Part shown: in pieces, positions 8,595 to 19,286 of the stretch
Layout: every line of letters starts with the position of its first letter
How positions within the stretch are numbered: the stretch's first letter is position 1
Assembly: GCA_003254885.1 (NCBI GenBank)
Contig: QANT01006719.1
Coordinates: forward strand, 1 to 27,156
Reading direction: 5' to 3'
Length of the DNA stretch: 27,156 nt
From: Purshia tridentata
Lineage: Eukaryota; Streptophyta; Magnoliopsida; Rosales; Rosaceae
Notes under the pieces: generated by a model
The model's database searches: none
What the model saw: only the letters and a program-made list of their open reading frames with translations
What the model was told of the DNA's origin: nothing
Position numbers and translations under genes: made by a program

Positions 8595-11500
8595 ATGACA
8601 CATCTTACACATCCCATTGATTTTAATAGAAGTGAAAGTTTTGTGAGCACTCCTCTGGCTCTGGAAGATCTACATGCCATTGATGTAAAGGTTGATCAAA
8701 GTCCTTCAAACAATACTACAGCAGCAGCAGCACCTACCATTGTCCTTAGTTCTGATGATGAAGACAATGGACGTATGAGGCCATTCCATCTGTCTCAGAA
8801 GGTTGTGTTGGAGCCTCCTCTGGAACATTATCAGCATTTCACAGCTATGGAGGATGAACGTCCAAACTATATTGAAGCAATAGCACCGCATGTCATTGTC
8901 ATTAGTTCTGATGATGAAGACAACGAAAGTAGGAGGCCGCTTCGTCATCAGAAGGTTGTGTTGAAGCCTGTTGGAAGATTTCTAGAAAGGAATTTGACGG
9001 TATGTTCTTCCCCTGCATTTATAATATGAAAGTAGCATGCCTGAAAATACTGCCATTGACTGCTGCAAGTAAAAGCCTAGGGTCACCTAATTTGACTTGC
9101 ATTAGAACTATGTTGACATTATCCACCATGTGATTTCAAATTTTGCTATAACAAGTTAGAAAAATTATCATCTAAATTGCCAAATTATTTGGAACAATTG
9201 CCTACTCGATAGACTGAAACATAATATTTGTCTACGTATAACTTTTTATTCAGACTGTTTTCCTTGTTATCCCATCTACACATTAATTGGTATGATCGTC
9301 ATGTTATGGTTCAGGATTGTGAAGAGAACAAAGATCGTAAAGAAGAGTTGGAAAGTATGCCTGGGAAATTCGATGTTGGCTTAAATAAAGATGTAGACGT
9401 TAATGTGGCTGAAAATATGGTAATTGGTCTAGAACTCTTTGTTTAAATTGTTCTCCTTGTTATCCCTTTTGCATATTGATTTCATGGTCATCATATTCTC
9501 GTTCAGGATTTTGCAAAGAGCATAGATCAGACAGAAGACATGGAAACTTTTCCTCACATATTTGATAATTGGATAGAAAATGAAGTATATCAGACAGAAG
9601 ACATAGAAATGCCCGGAATATTTGATATGGATACAGATGTATATCAGATAGAAGACATGGAAAATCATCCTGAAATATTTGATTTTTTGCTAGATGAAGA
9701 TGTATATCAGACAGAAGACGTGGAAACTCTGACGGGAACATCTGATGTTGGTACATCAGACAACGTGGCGATTGAAAAAGGGAGTCCTTTAGCTTCTGGA
9801 AATGAGGAGTTGAATCATAGTAATGATATGGTGGAAGATGATCTTTCAGACATGTGGACAGAGATGACAATGGCATTAGAATGTTCCAAGGTATCTGCAC
9901 TAGGTAGCCCAGAGTTTTATCATTGATTTTGCACTAAACTTCAAATCACGGTAGGTTTTTCTTTTTTTGTTAATAAAACTTATATAAAGTTTATGTTGCC
10001 TGCTTCTTCTAGGATATTGCAATTGATCCTTCAGCTGATGAACCATCTGGTGAATGCGGGGAAGAATGTGAACACTCTTTAATCCTGAAGGATGATCTTG
10101 GGTGGGTGTGTCGTATTTGTGGAGTTGTTCAGCAAGGAATTGAAACCATATTTGAGTTCCAATATAGTAAGGTATTGGTGCCTTTTTTTTGTGCAAATTT
10201 TCGTTTTTCATTATATATGGTTCATAAGAATGAAGCAGTGAACCACTCATGGGGTTCATTATAATTGTTTCTGAAATCATCTGCTGGACATGTTTGAAAA
10301 TCTCTGAAGTCTTGAGTAGGGAATATAAGTCGTTTTGGCAGTTAATACTGGGTAGCTATATGTACGCTGTATCAGACTATTTTATGCCGGCTTTTGTTGA
10401 AAAGTACAACATTTCTGGCCTGTACTCTTGCCTATATCAGTGCTACTAGCTTTGACGTGGGAGTGTGATTAATCAGAAATATCTGCAGTGTATTTTATAT
10501 TATTGTTTATATCTTTTCTCTTCTGAATGAAAGTTTCTCAGAACTGTGTAATAATTAGCTAGTCTCAGTTGTGATCCTTCTTTGATATATGTTCTTTAAT
10601 CACTGAAAAATGTTTTAGGTTATATGTTTATGTCATCAAATGATATCTCTGATTGGTATCATGTAAGGAGATGGGATGCCTTTTCTCTTAATTTCTTCTC
10701 TTTCATATTTTTCACTTGTGAGTTGTGATCCTTCATCCTTGTTTCCTTACGATCAGGCCAAAAGGACTAAACGAACTTACATGTGTGAATCACGGAATGC
10801 CAACAATGAAGAGTCAACTCAAAGTTCCTCAGATGGAGTAAAGTCTACTAGAGGTGATTTAATGGCAAAGGAGATTTATGCTCATCCAAGGCATAGAAAG
10901 CAAATGAAACCACATCAAGTGGAAGGCTTTAATTTTCTTTCCAATAACTTGCTGAGCAATAATCCAGGCGGTTGCATTTTGGCTCATGCTCCTGGTTCTG
11001 GAAAGACTTTTATGATTATAAGTTTTGTGCAGAGTTTCCTAGCCAGATTCCCTCATGCAAGACCACTGGTTATTCTACCTAAAAGTGTCTTTGCTACTTG
11101 GAAGAAAGAGTTCCAGATATGGCAAGTGGAGGACATTCCGTTGCATGATTTTTACACTTCCAAAGCAGAGAACCGGTCTCAGCAGCTGCATGTTTTAAAA
11201 CAATGGGTAGAGAAAAAGAGCATCCTTTTTTTAGGGTACACACAGTTCTCTGCTATAATCTATGACAAGGAAACAAGCAAGACATTAGTTGATTGCCGAG
11301 AAATTCTGCTGGAGGTCCCTAGCATTCTTATCTTAGATGAAGGTCACACTCCAAGGAATGAGTCTACTAATGTGGTTCATTCCCTTGGAAGAGTCAAAAC
11401 ACCTTTGAAAGTAGTCCTCTCAGGAACCCTTTACCAAAATCATGTGAGAGAAGTCTTCAGTATTATCAATCTTGTTTGTCCAAAGTTTCTAAAATTGGAA

Positions 11501-12628
11501 ACTTCCCGAGCTGTCATGAAGCGCATCCTGAGCAGAATGCAGACATCGGGAGTGAGTAAACAGTTACAATCTGGTATGAATTCAGCTTTTTGTGACTTAG
11601 TAGAAGAGACCCTCCATAAAGATGAAGATTTTAAAAGGAAAGTGGCTGTCATACAAGACCTTCGAGAGATGACCAGGAAGATCCTCCATTATTATAAAGG
11701 AGATATTCTAGATGAGCTTCCCGGGATTGTTGATATCACCGTGGTACTCAATCTTAGTTCAAGACAGAAAGTTGAAGTTGAAAAGTTAAAGGAAGTGGGT
11801 AAGTTCGCGAAAACTTCTGGCGGGAGCCTTATCTATATGCATCCAGAGTTGAAAAATCTTTCAGAAAAATATCCATCTATCAAAGAAAAAGGCTCTATGG
11901 TTGATAATGAAAAGCTGGATGAAATTTTAGAAAAGTTAGATGTGAGAGATGGAGTAAAAATGAAGTTTTTTCTTAACATGCTAGGCCTGTGTGAATCAAG
12001 TGGTGAGAAGCTGCTGGTTTTCAGCCAGTATATCCTGCCCCTGAAACTTATGGAGAGACTAGCAGTAAAGGAAAAAGGTTGGAGTCCTGACAAGGAAATT
12101 TTTGAGATAACAGGTGATTCAACTTCTAAGCATAGAGAATGGTCCGTGGAACGCTTTAACATTTCAGCTGATGCGAAAGTCTTCTTTGGCTCCATTAAAG
12201 CATGTGGGGAAGGCATCTCTTTAGTGGGTGCTTCTCGCGTCCTAATTATGGATGTTCAACTCAATCCTTCAGTGACTCGCCAGGCAATAGGACGTGCATT
12301 TCGACCAGGCCAAAAGAGGAAAGTCTATGTCTATAGATTGGTTGCCGCTGATTCGCCTGAAGAAGAAGACCACCTTATCTGCTATGGGAAGGAACTGATT
12401 TCAAAGATGTGGTTTGACTGGAATGAGAGCTGTGGGCACCAAGACTATGAGATGAAGACTGTTGATGTGAATGAATGTGAGGATAAATTCTTGGAAAGTC
12501 GATGGTTGCAGGAAGATATAAAGGTTTTGCAGAAAAGGTTTGTGCTTTCTTCCTCATTATGTTTTCATGCATGTATATCAATTAATTATGCCCATAAGAT
12601 TTGGCTTTAATTCTTTTTTCTCAGGTAA
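8595..12628 (+). CDS. DRD1 (CHR35)-like: SNF2 chromatin remodeller, DRD1/CHR35 type (CLASSY/DRD1 family)
   Basis: The model is join(8595-8999, 9315-9419, 9507-9890, 10013-10171, 10757-12537, 12625-12628), 945 aa, all introns GT-AG. DRD1 proteins work in the nucleus with DMS3 and RDM1 to let Pol V transcribe during RNA-directed DNA methylation. Seen here: SIM-like SSDDED motifs at residues 48-57 and 100-109; acidic repeats at about 150-250; the family block LSDMWTEM (283-290); a Cys/His zinc-binding-like site (C313, C317, H319, C331, C334). The SNF2 core follows: KPHQVEGF (402-409), Walker [10 protein letters not shown] (428-436), DEGH (545-548), SGTLYQNH (573-580), LLVFSQY (770-776), KACGEGISL (832-840), [12 protein letters not shown] (859-870). 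It ends in VLQKR, as the family does. Arabidopsis DRD1 has 888 aa and a conserved N-terminal segment not found here, so this may be a diverged paralogue or a shortened model. Family assignment is sure; orthology is likely. The in-frame TAA at 8520 supports the start. Confidence 0.92.
8735..8939 (+). repeat. Duplicated SSDDED segment in exon 1 of the remodeller
   Basis: Residues 48-72 ([23 protein letters not shown]) and 100-124 ([22 protein letters not shown]) are two diverged copies of one segment. At DNA level both contain AGTTCTGATGATGAAGACAA and GAAGGTTGTGTTG. In each copy a hydrophobic [IV]-[IV]-x-[IV]-like core is followed directly by Ser-Ser and an acidic run, the layout of SUMO-interaction motifs. 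The duplication is seen directly; SUMO binding is an inference. Confidence 0.8.
9241..9755 (+). repeat. Intron/exon duplication and acidic repeats in exons 2-3
   Basis: Exon 3 holds four protein repeats starting near 9522, 9585, 9639 and 9702 (spacing 63, 54 and 63 bp), with the pattern VYQTEDxE..P.IFD. Exon 2 carries one further diverged unit ([17 protein letters not shown]). The introns before exon 2 and before exon 3 are also alike: both contain CCTTGTTATCCC, then CATATTGATTT/CACATTAATTGG, ATGGTCATCAT/ATGATCGTCAT and GTTCAGGATT. The exon was therefore copied together with its upstream intron, and the unit then multiplied inside exon 3. All junctions are phase 0, so the frame is kept. Confidence 0.75.
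10172..10756 (+). other. Intron 4 of the DRD1-like gene (585 bp)
   Basis: The donor AAG|GTATTG is at 10171/10172 and the acceptor GATCAG|GCC at 10756/10757. It is phase 0 and joins the zinc-binding-like exon to the exon with the SNF2 core. T-rich, no repeat or RNA gene recognised. The reading frame of exon 5 stays open back to 10676, so the exon boundary rests on the splice site and on the family's conserved K(R)xxRTY block following directly. Confidence 0.75.
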
Positions 12629-13333
12629 ACCATCAAGACAGGTCCAAGGCTCTGTGGAAAATGTGAATAATCTCACTCATTTCGTCATGACCTTCAGGCT
12701 TCATACTCATTTTTAACATTTTGGTCAAGGATGACAGCAGGCTCTTTAGGAAGTCCATTTTGAACAATGCTGATGGTTGGTATGCTGATTGAAGAGCCTT
12801 GAAAACAAAGGAAAACTGCAAATTTTAAAATGCTGAAATCGCTCTGCTTCTCTTCTCCTAAATGTTTTTGAAACTTAAGAAAAGGAGAGGAAGACGACAC
12901 ACGTCCGCCAACAAAAAAAATTCTGCAGGGATTATATTATGTTTTCTTTCAGGGTTCAAAGTTTGAAACAGTTCAAATATTTTATGTTTATCGTCCTCTT
13001 TAGGATCATTAGCAGCCTCAAAATTCTTGTGAAATCAAAAAGTGTTTGTTTTCTTTGGCCAACCCATAACTAAAGAAAGGCAAACTGACTACAGAGAAGC
13101 CAAGTAAACAAAACTGATGAAATCTGAGCGACTTATCTAGAGTAGCAAACTCATGATCATAACTATACATACTTTCAAGTTGTTAGAAGCACAGATTACT
13201 ACTCCTGAAAGACTGCTAATGTAAACAACAATGCAAGCCAGAATATGCCTACCCAAAAGAAGAGGAAAAAGTTAAGGTATTGTCTTTGTTGCTGCTAAAC
13301 ATTGAAATAATGGTCAGATAACTTCAAGGAAGC
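12629..13333. other. Convergent 3' region between the two genes
   Basis: This 0.7 kb lies between the remodeller's stop and the likely poly(A) signal of the BEL1-like gene. It should hold the remodeller's 3' untranslated region. I see no clear AATAAA on the + strand, only AATAAT variants (12666, 13303), so that gene's end is not fixed. On the - strand a 62-codon open frame (12821-12633) with a helical composition is present, but I do not recognise it and do not call it a gene. Confidence 0.5.
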
Positions 13334-13339
13334 TTTATT
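13334..13339 (-). terminator. Probable poly(A) signal of the BEL1-like gene
   Basis: AATAAA on the - strand, 313 bp after the stop codon at 13652. It is the only canonical signal I noticed in the first 350 bp of the 3' region; cleavage would be expected at roughly 13305-13325. Confidence 0.45.
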
Positions 13340-13651
13340 GCAAACTATAATATCTATTTTTTCTTCAATACCATTACCACAGTTGGCACTAAGTGTACAT
13401 TTTCCCTTCCACAAACAAAAAATATGTATCTTATCTTTACAAATATGCTTACCTTCAATCAATTTCTTCATATATTACAACTGTATCTTTCATGTTTCCA
13501 TATCTGGAGGAGTACAATTTTTCTTATCACCATTTGCAAGCAAGACGAATGTTCCTACATGAGCAGTCCAAAACCTATCACTGTTCAGTTTTCTTCCCCC
13601 CTAAGAATAATAGTTTGAAAATAACCAACGTGGATGTGCAATGAAGCATCT

Positions 13652-16600
13652 TCACACTACGAAATCACGTAATAGATGGGGGGAACTGAATCTGTGTTGT
13701 TGTTGGTTCCCAGAATTCATGCATTCAAAATCTGCTGTCTCAGATCCTATGGAAGCAGTTGCAGCATTGTATAAATCATCCCCTCGCATGGCAACAAAAC
13801 TGTGATGAGTCCCAGTAGAAATGGGTAGGCTACCACCATCACAATGCTGCAACCCCAATGTCAGAGACACCCCGTTTCCACTTCCAAACCTCCGCAACTC
13901 TGGCATATGGTATGCAGCAGCTGCAGCCATAAACCTCTCACTGCTCCTATCCGACTGAACAATTGCATCAGAAAAGAGACTACAGTCATCCACACCAGGC
14001 CTTTGTCCCTCTCTAAGCTTCACCATCCCATATTCAGCTTCAGCTTCACGGCAATTCCCATTATGGAAACCAGCAGACCCAGTGGATCCAGCCATTTCCA
14101 CATCACGGAAATGGTCGGATTTGGAGTCCATAAATTGGCCAGTGCTGCATCTCTCAGTGCCTGTTGAACTTGCACTAGGCTGCATATCTTCCCCTCCATC
14201 ATCTGAGGTCCTCATATCACCTTTTTTTGTTTGAGGTGCATTTTCAGATGAAGAATTAGAGTCCATCTCAGCATCACCGGTCTCTTCTTTGTACATCTCC
14301 TCAACCATGGGCTTCCAGAGACGCACCCTCGCATTTATAAACCAGTTTGAGACCTGTGCCACAATAAAAGATCAAATTAAATTGTAAAACATTTTTACTC
14401 AATAAATGGCATCATCTGTACATATAATATGATTATTGAGCAACTTAATTCCAAGTTGCATCTCTTGCAACTGTACATTTCCCTGCCCTAATTCAGCAGA
14501 TTTAGCAAGGATCCCAATGATAATAGTTTCAAAGTCGAAATAGATAAATCATCCTATTCCCTGTCACGTATATGCACATAAATACCTCTTGGTCCAGCTA
14601 GCAAATGCTACATAAAATATGATTACTTAGTCATTACCTGACTTCTAGTCAAGCCTGTCTGCCTTGCTAGCATGATCTTATCAGAATCCTTGGGGTATCT
14701 GGCAAATATCAATATGAGATATTAGATTAAGTTAAGACCTTTGATATATTCCAATTAAAAAAATTAAAAAGGTTTAAGTCAGATGATTACGGATGGAGGA
14801 AATGCTCAAACAGCCATGCTCGCAGAATTGAAACAGAGCTTTCTGGCAAACCTCTTTGTGGTCTCCATGCATGTTGTTGCATCATCCCAAGCTGCTGAAG
14901 GGCCCTCTGTTGCCTGAGCTGCTGGTCCACATAACGAAGGCGAGTTATTCCAACCCCTTTAATGCTTCCTGACGTGCCCTGCTCCCCAAGGCTATTACGG
15001 GTTGCTCGTATCTGGCCTGTGATTGCATCACGTAAGCACCGAAAGTGGCGTGAAATGGTCTGAAGGGCAACTGCTGTGTACGGTTTAGCTGCCCCACAGC
15101 CCGCTATCACATCAAATGATGATACCACAATCTGCATCTGATGGTAATACTGTTTGTACCTTCTATCAACCTGTGAAGGTAATATAAGCATAATTATGCC
15201 CCATGGGAAAAAGAAGAGCTCTAATATAATGGTGTAGATGAAACTGTGGTCCTGTAGCACAGAATTTGTGACCTCTTAAAAATCTTGAGCCCTTGGTACA
15301 TTATGTAGTTATCAAAGAACACCACAAATAATTGGCATATAGACCTTATATAGGTATAGATGGATTGCACAGACACAGAACTAAATGACTTTCTAACTTT
15401 CAGATGACATTGGATTCACAACATTAAACTATAACAATAAGAAAGATAAAAGTAGCAAAGTTACAAACCTAGAGTTGAAAGGGGTGAAACAAATCCATTG
15501 CATAACTAAAGATAGAAAGGAATAATGAGTTTGAAAATGACCAAGTATCATAGAAATCTAAGTTAAAAGAAGGATTAGTAGTGCATAGATGTCATGCATC
15601 TAGTGCAATATTTTCAGTAGGGGTACCTTTTCTATGTAGTTTTTGTAGAAAACTAGTGTCACGAAGGTACAATTTGACAGCAAGAAAGGTCAGTAACAAC
15701 ACAAAATATGCCCTCTAGAATAGTAGTTACAGTACTCAAATAGAGTAGTCAGTTAGTAGTGCATTAGGGGGGAAAATCAGGAAAAAAATAAATGAGCTCC
15801 CTTTTACCAATGCATATGAAAGTTATAGACATAAAGCAATTACAGTTATCCAACGTTAAACAGATATCTTTTTTCTTATACAAGATACATAGATGAACCG
15901 AAGAAATCTTCATTTATTGTCCCCCAAAACACCTAATATTGAGCATACCACCTTAGAAGTTGGATAGCCCCAGATAAATGCCCTGTCCCAATACCAGACA
16001 AAGGTCCACAAGAAACAACCAAACACAATCAGGAACTGTTAACAAAACCCTTGAAGAAATAATAGTTGTTTTAATTTTTTTTTTTTTTTTGAAGGAACCA
16101 AAGCTTCTCCAGATGTAAATTCCCTAAATCAACAGACCGGAACATCAATAATCTTTTTATAAGCAATTTGGTGACCATGGAAATCTTGGCTCCAATCAAT
16201 ATGTTTCTTTAATATGAACTGGAAATAAACACAAGTACTCCAGGTGATTCAATTGGAAAGATAGAGTGATTAATAACATGTGCAAAAATTTCCTTCAGAC
16301 ATAAAATAAGACACTCAAATACGAAAGGTTATACAAGAAACCTTTGAAAAATTCTTGAAACTTGACCTTCATTAAAGTATGTTAGAAGCAACCTTTAAAA
16401 AGAATCAAAGAAGTAGTAAAATCATTAATATACAACCAAATCTTTCCCAAATTTTGGTGTATGTATGTATGTAAAACTACATCATTAAGCTGTCACTATC
16501 ACTTGGCCAAAAAAAAGGCTCTCACTATCAGTTGGAACAATCAGATATCAACAAAAGTATGGTACCTAAATTATTAAAAATGTTGTTTGTTTTGCCAAGG

Positions 16601-18368
16601 TGGACTGCTTTTCCCTTTTGTATGTTTTTTTTTCTTCTATAAAATTGTCAATCCCTATTATTTAAAAAGAAATAAACATTTAACATCTTCATCTTTGCAT
16701 ATTCATGTTCAACCTTCCTAGGAGGTATTAGGAAGTGGGAAACAAAGTCTCACCAGATTGGCAACCATCTTCTCATATCCATCTGGGGTGAATGACCTTT
16801 CTTTAGACAATACTAGTTGAACACAGACAGACACCAAATACCTTTAAGCTAATCAGTTCTCTAGAATCTAGTTGGCACAGGCACAATTGGCACGCAAAAC
16901 TAAAAGCAATGCCATCCAAAAGAACCAATCCTCACTTGTATCTCTTTCTTTTGTTGTTTTATAACACTAATTGTCCTAAAGGAGCCCTCAATTATGAGAA
17001 CAACAGTTGCTTCTAATACTAACAATGAAAATACTACATGATATCACCTGCCTATATCACACACATGCACATACATAAGAAGTGATAAAGGCAGGTGATA
17101 AAGTCATCCACTGAAGAAGGTATGTCTTAGTTTATGGACAAGAAGGTGATAAAGTCATGATATCACCTGCCTATATCACAAACACACACATGCACACACA
17201 TAAGAAGTGATAAAGGCAGGTGATACAGTCACCACTGAACAAGGGAAGTGTTAGATTAAGGACAAGCTTAAAGAAACACGCTTACAAAGAAAACTGCATA
17301 GAAAAAACAAAGATAATAGTGTCAATCTCACAAAATTTGCAACCAAATCAAAATACGTGATAAACATTATGACGAAATGACTAGATGAGCAAGAATGAAC
17401 ATAATTACCTCATAAAGAGACTAAAAACTTTAATGCATTGTTCATACCTCATCTAACATAGACAGAAGCTTTGTCAACCTGTTTTGCAACTCTTGTTTCT
17501 CAGTATGTGAAAGCTCACATGGTGAGTTACTGGCTGATTCTTGGGGGTTTGAAGATGCTCCACTTGCGAGCTCATTCTTTGATCCATCATCACCCTCCTT
17601 GAAACTCTTCATTGGATGCTCGTGTGTGCTTTGGTTCTTCTCACTATCATGCTGCTTCAGTGCTTTCTGGACATTGACAACTTCATCAAGCAGTTGCTGT
17701 GCTGCTTTGAGGTATTTGGAATTGGGAATAGTTCTTGCAATACTTGGCATCCCATATGGAGACAAATCCCCTTTACTTGAATCTGGATTACCTCCAGGGA
17801 AACCAGGTTGCAAATATTCAACATTTCTTGGCTGTTCATCTCTAAAAGAGCCATTTCTGCCGCCATCCTCACTTGACATTGATGGATTGGGACTTAGGAA
17901 TGACGCAAAACCCATATTAGGATTCCGGTATGAGATAGACGGCATTTGCATTCCTGATGAGATTTGTGTACTGAGGCTGAGGGATAATCCCTGACCTTGC
18001 AAGTTCTGTCCGCCATGAAGAATTGCTGCAGCACCACTCATGGGGTGCGTAACTAGCATCTCATTTCTACCCTCCCTCCATGCATTGAATCCCTGCTCTC
18101 CAATACGTGATCCACCAAGATGTGATAATACATCCTGCTGCTGTTGGTTGGAATCTGACGCCCCCACTGAGGAGACTACTTCAATGCAGTTGTTTTGCTG
18201 CTGAGAACTTCCAGCTAATGCATCCGAGTATGACCCAGAGTTCATATACATCATCATGTTACCAGGAAGAACAGGTGCTTCTGGATATGAACTAGACAAA
18301 GATTCCCTTAAATAGAGCATTGGTGTGGCGTCTTTTTGATTATTCGAATTAGTATAATAAGTTGCCAT
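13652..18368 (-). CDS. BLH1: BEL1-like TALE homeodomain transcription factor (BLH1 type)
   Basis: On the - strand: join(18368-17448, 15170-14791, 14698-14638, 14353-13652), 687 aa, all introns GT-AG. BEL1-like proteins are nuclear factors that pair with KNOX TALE proteins to bind DNA and control meristem, leaf, ovule and hormone programmes. Domains seen in order: N-terminal ZIBEL-type GLSLSLSTQ (about 127-135); SKY motif [11 protein letters not shown] (217-227); BELL domain (about 290-360, with [12 protein letters not shown]); TALE homeodomain (about 409-471) with the extra-loop residues HPYP (433-436) and [12 protein letters not shown] (458-469); C-terminal [13 protein letters not shown] (615-622); terminus [11 protein letters not shown]. 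All key residues are present and the exon pattern, with the homeodomain split over three exons, is usual for the family. An in-frame TGA three codons upstream fixes the start. The family is certain; BLH1 rather than a close paralogue is a judgement from the termini. Confidence 0.95.
15171..17447 (-). other. First coding intron of the BEL1-like gene (2,277 bp)
   Basis: The donor GAG|GTATGA is at 17448/17447 and the acceptor TTCACAG|GTTGAT at 15171/15170; phase 0, splitting the BELL domain. The intron holds a poly-T tract (about 16077-16091), a short TATG microsatellite (about 16461-16475), and a pair of duplicated hairpins at 17038-17225. I see no gene or intact transposon in it. Confidence 0.85.
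17038..17241. repeat. Two tandem copies of a hairpin-forming segment in the intron
   Basis: Each copy has a left arm TATCACCTGCCTATATCAC (17042-17060; 17161-17179) and a right arm GTGATAAAGGCAGGTGATA (17082-17100; 17207-17225). The arms are inverted matches at 18 of 19 positions, with loops of 21 and 27 nt containing CACA/ACATGCACA sequence. The copies lie 119 bp apart. The first also repeats AAGGTGATAAAGTC and AAGAAGG between units. Both DNA and the intronic transcript could fold here. Confidence 0.85.
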
Positions 18369-19119
18369 ACTTTCTCAACTTTGAAACCTTCTCGCCCAGT
18401 AATTGAGTCAGATTACATAGTCATCCCGAAAACTGAAATAGCCAATGAGTGCAATTTCATCATAGTAATCCATATTATAATCGACAAACTAATAAATTTA
18501 CCAGAATTTAATTGTGAGTCGTCAATTCTTACTCTCACCAGTATAAGCTTATACGCTTAAAGGAAAACTACTCAAGTACAGTGTGTACAGAAAAATTTTC
18601 ACTCAGGATTCCAAGCAATCCTCACAGAAAAAAAAAAATCAATTTACTAAAGCAAAACACCAGGAATTGATTGAAAACTTTATTACCACAAACAGAAGCT
18701 TATAGTTATAGGAGAATTTATCATCTAAAAATAAATCTTTGTATGCAGAGCGTGTGATGCTGACATATAAATTTGTTAGGTTCCTGTTAAAGAATTTACT
18801 TTTAGACCAGCATCCATTGGGAGAAACTTTGTTTGTAACATTTTTTTTATTTTGAGAACAAAAAATAAAGAAAAAGAAGAGGGAAGGAGTTCAGTTTGTA
18901 CATAGAACCTCTTAAAAAGAAGAAAAATTATGTCTATTTATTTTATTTTTTCATTAATGAATGAATTTAGAGATTGTGCAGGTAACTAATGAGCAATAAC
19001 AACCCAGAAGGGCCATGCAAACAGAATCGGAAATCAACCCAAGGGAGGGAAAAGTGAAAGTCTAAAGGAAAACCATGTTCAAAGAAAAAAAAACATAAAT
19101 CAAAGACAATTTTTAGAAT

Positions 19120-19286
19120 AACAAGAAAAAAAAAAAAACACAGAAACTAGGAAGACAAACTAATAATAAACCTGTTAGCTCGGTAAATTAAAAATAAATT
19201 AATGNAACAAGAAAAAAAAACACAGAAACTAGGAAGACAAACTAATAATAAACCTGTTAGCTCGGTAAATTAAAAATAAATTAATG
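19120..19286. repeat. 85/81 bp direct repeat flanking a single N (19205)
   Basis: 19120-19204 and 19206-19286 are identical from AACAAG to ATTAATG except for the A tract (13 versus 9 As). They are separated by exactly one base, called N. This pattern is what two overlapping contig ends joined without merging would give, so the second copy is probably not real. It lies in the probable leader intron, so no coding sequence is affected. Confidence 0.85.

Noticed and set aside
9460..9900. 146-codon frame on the - strand opposite exon 3 of the remodeller
   Set aside because: It is the antisense shadow of the acidic repeats (the repeats make it look periodic) and has no known domain.
10676..10756. 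Start of the large SNF2 frame at ATG 10676
   Set aside because: The first 27 residues come from intron 4. The acceptor at 10756, the zinc-binding-like exon before it, and the family's conserved order show that coding continues from upstream exons.
13844..14167. 107-codon + strand frame opposite the last exon of the BEL1-like gene
   Set aside because: It lies wholly within the coding exon on the other strand and has no independent support.
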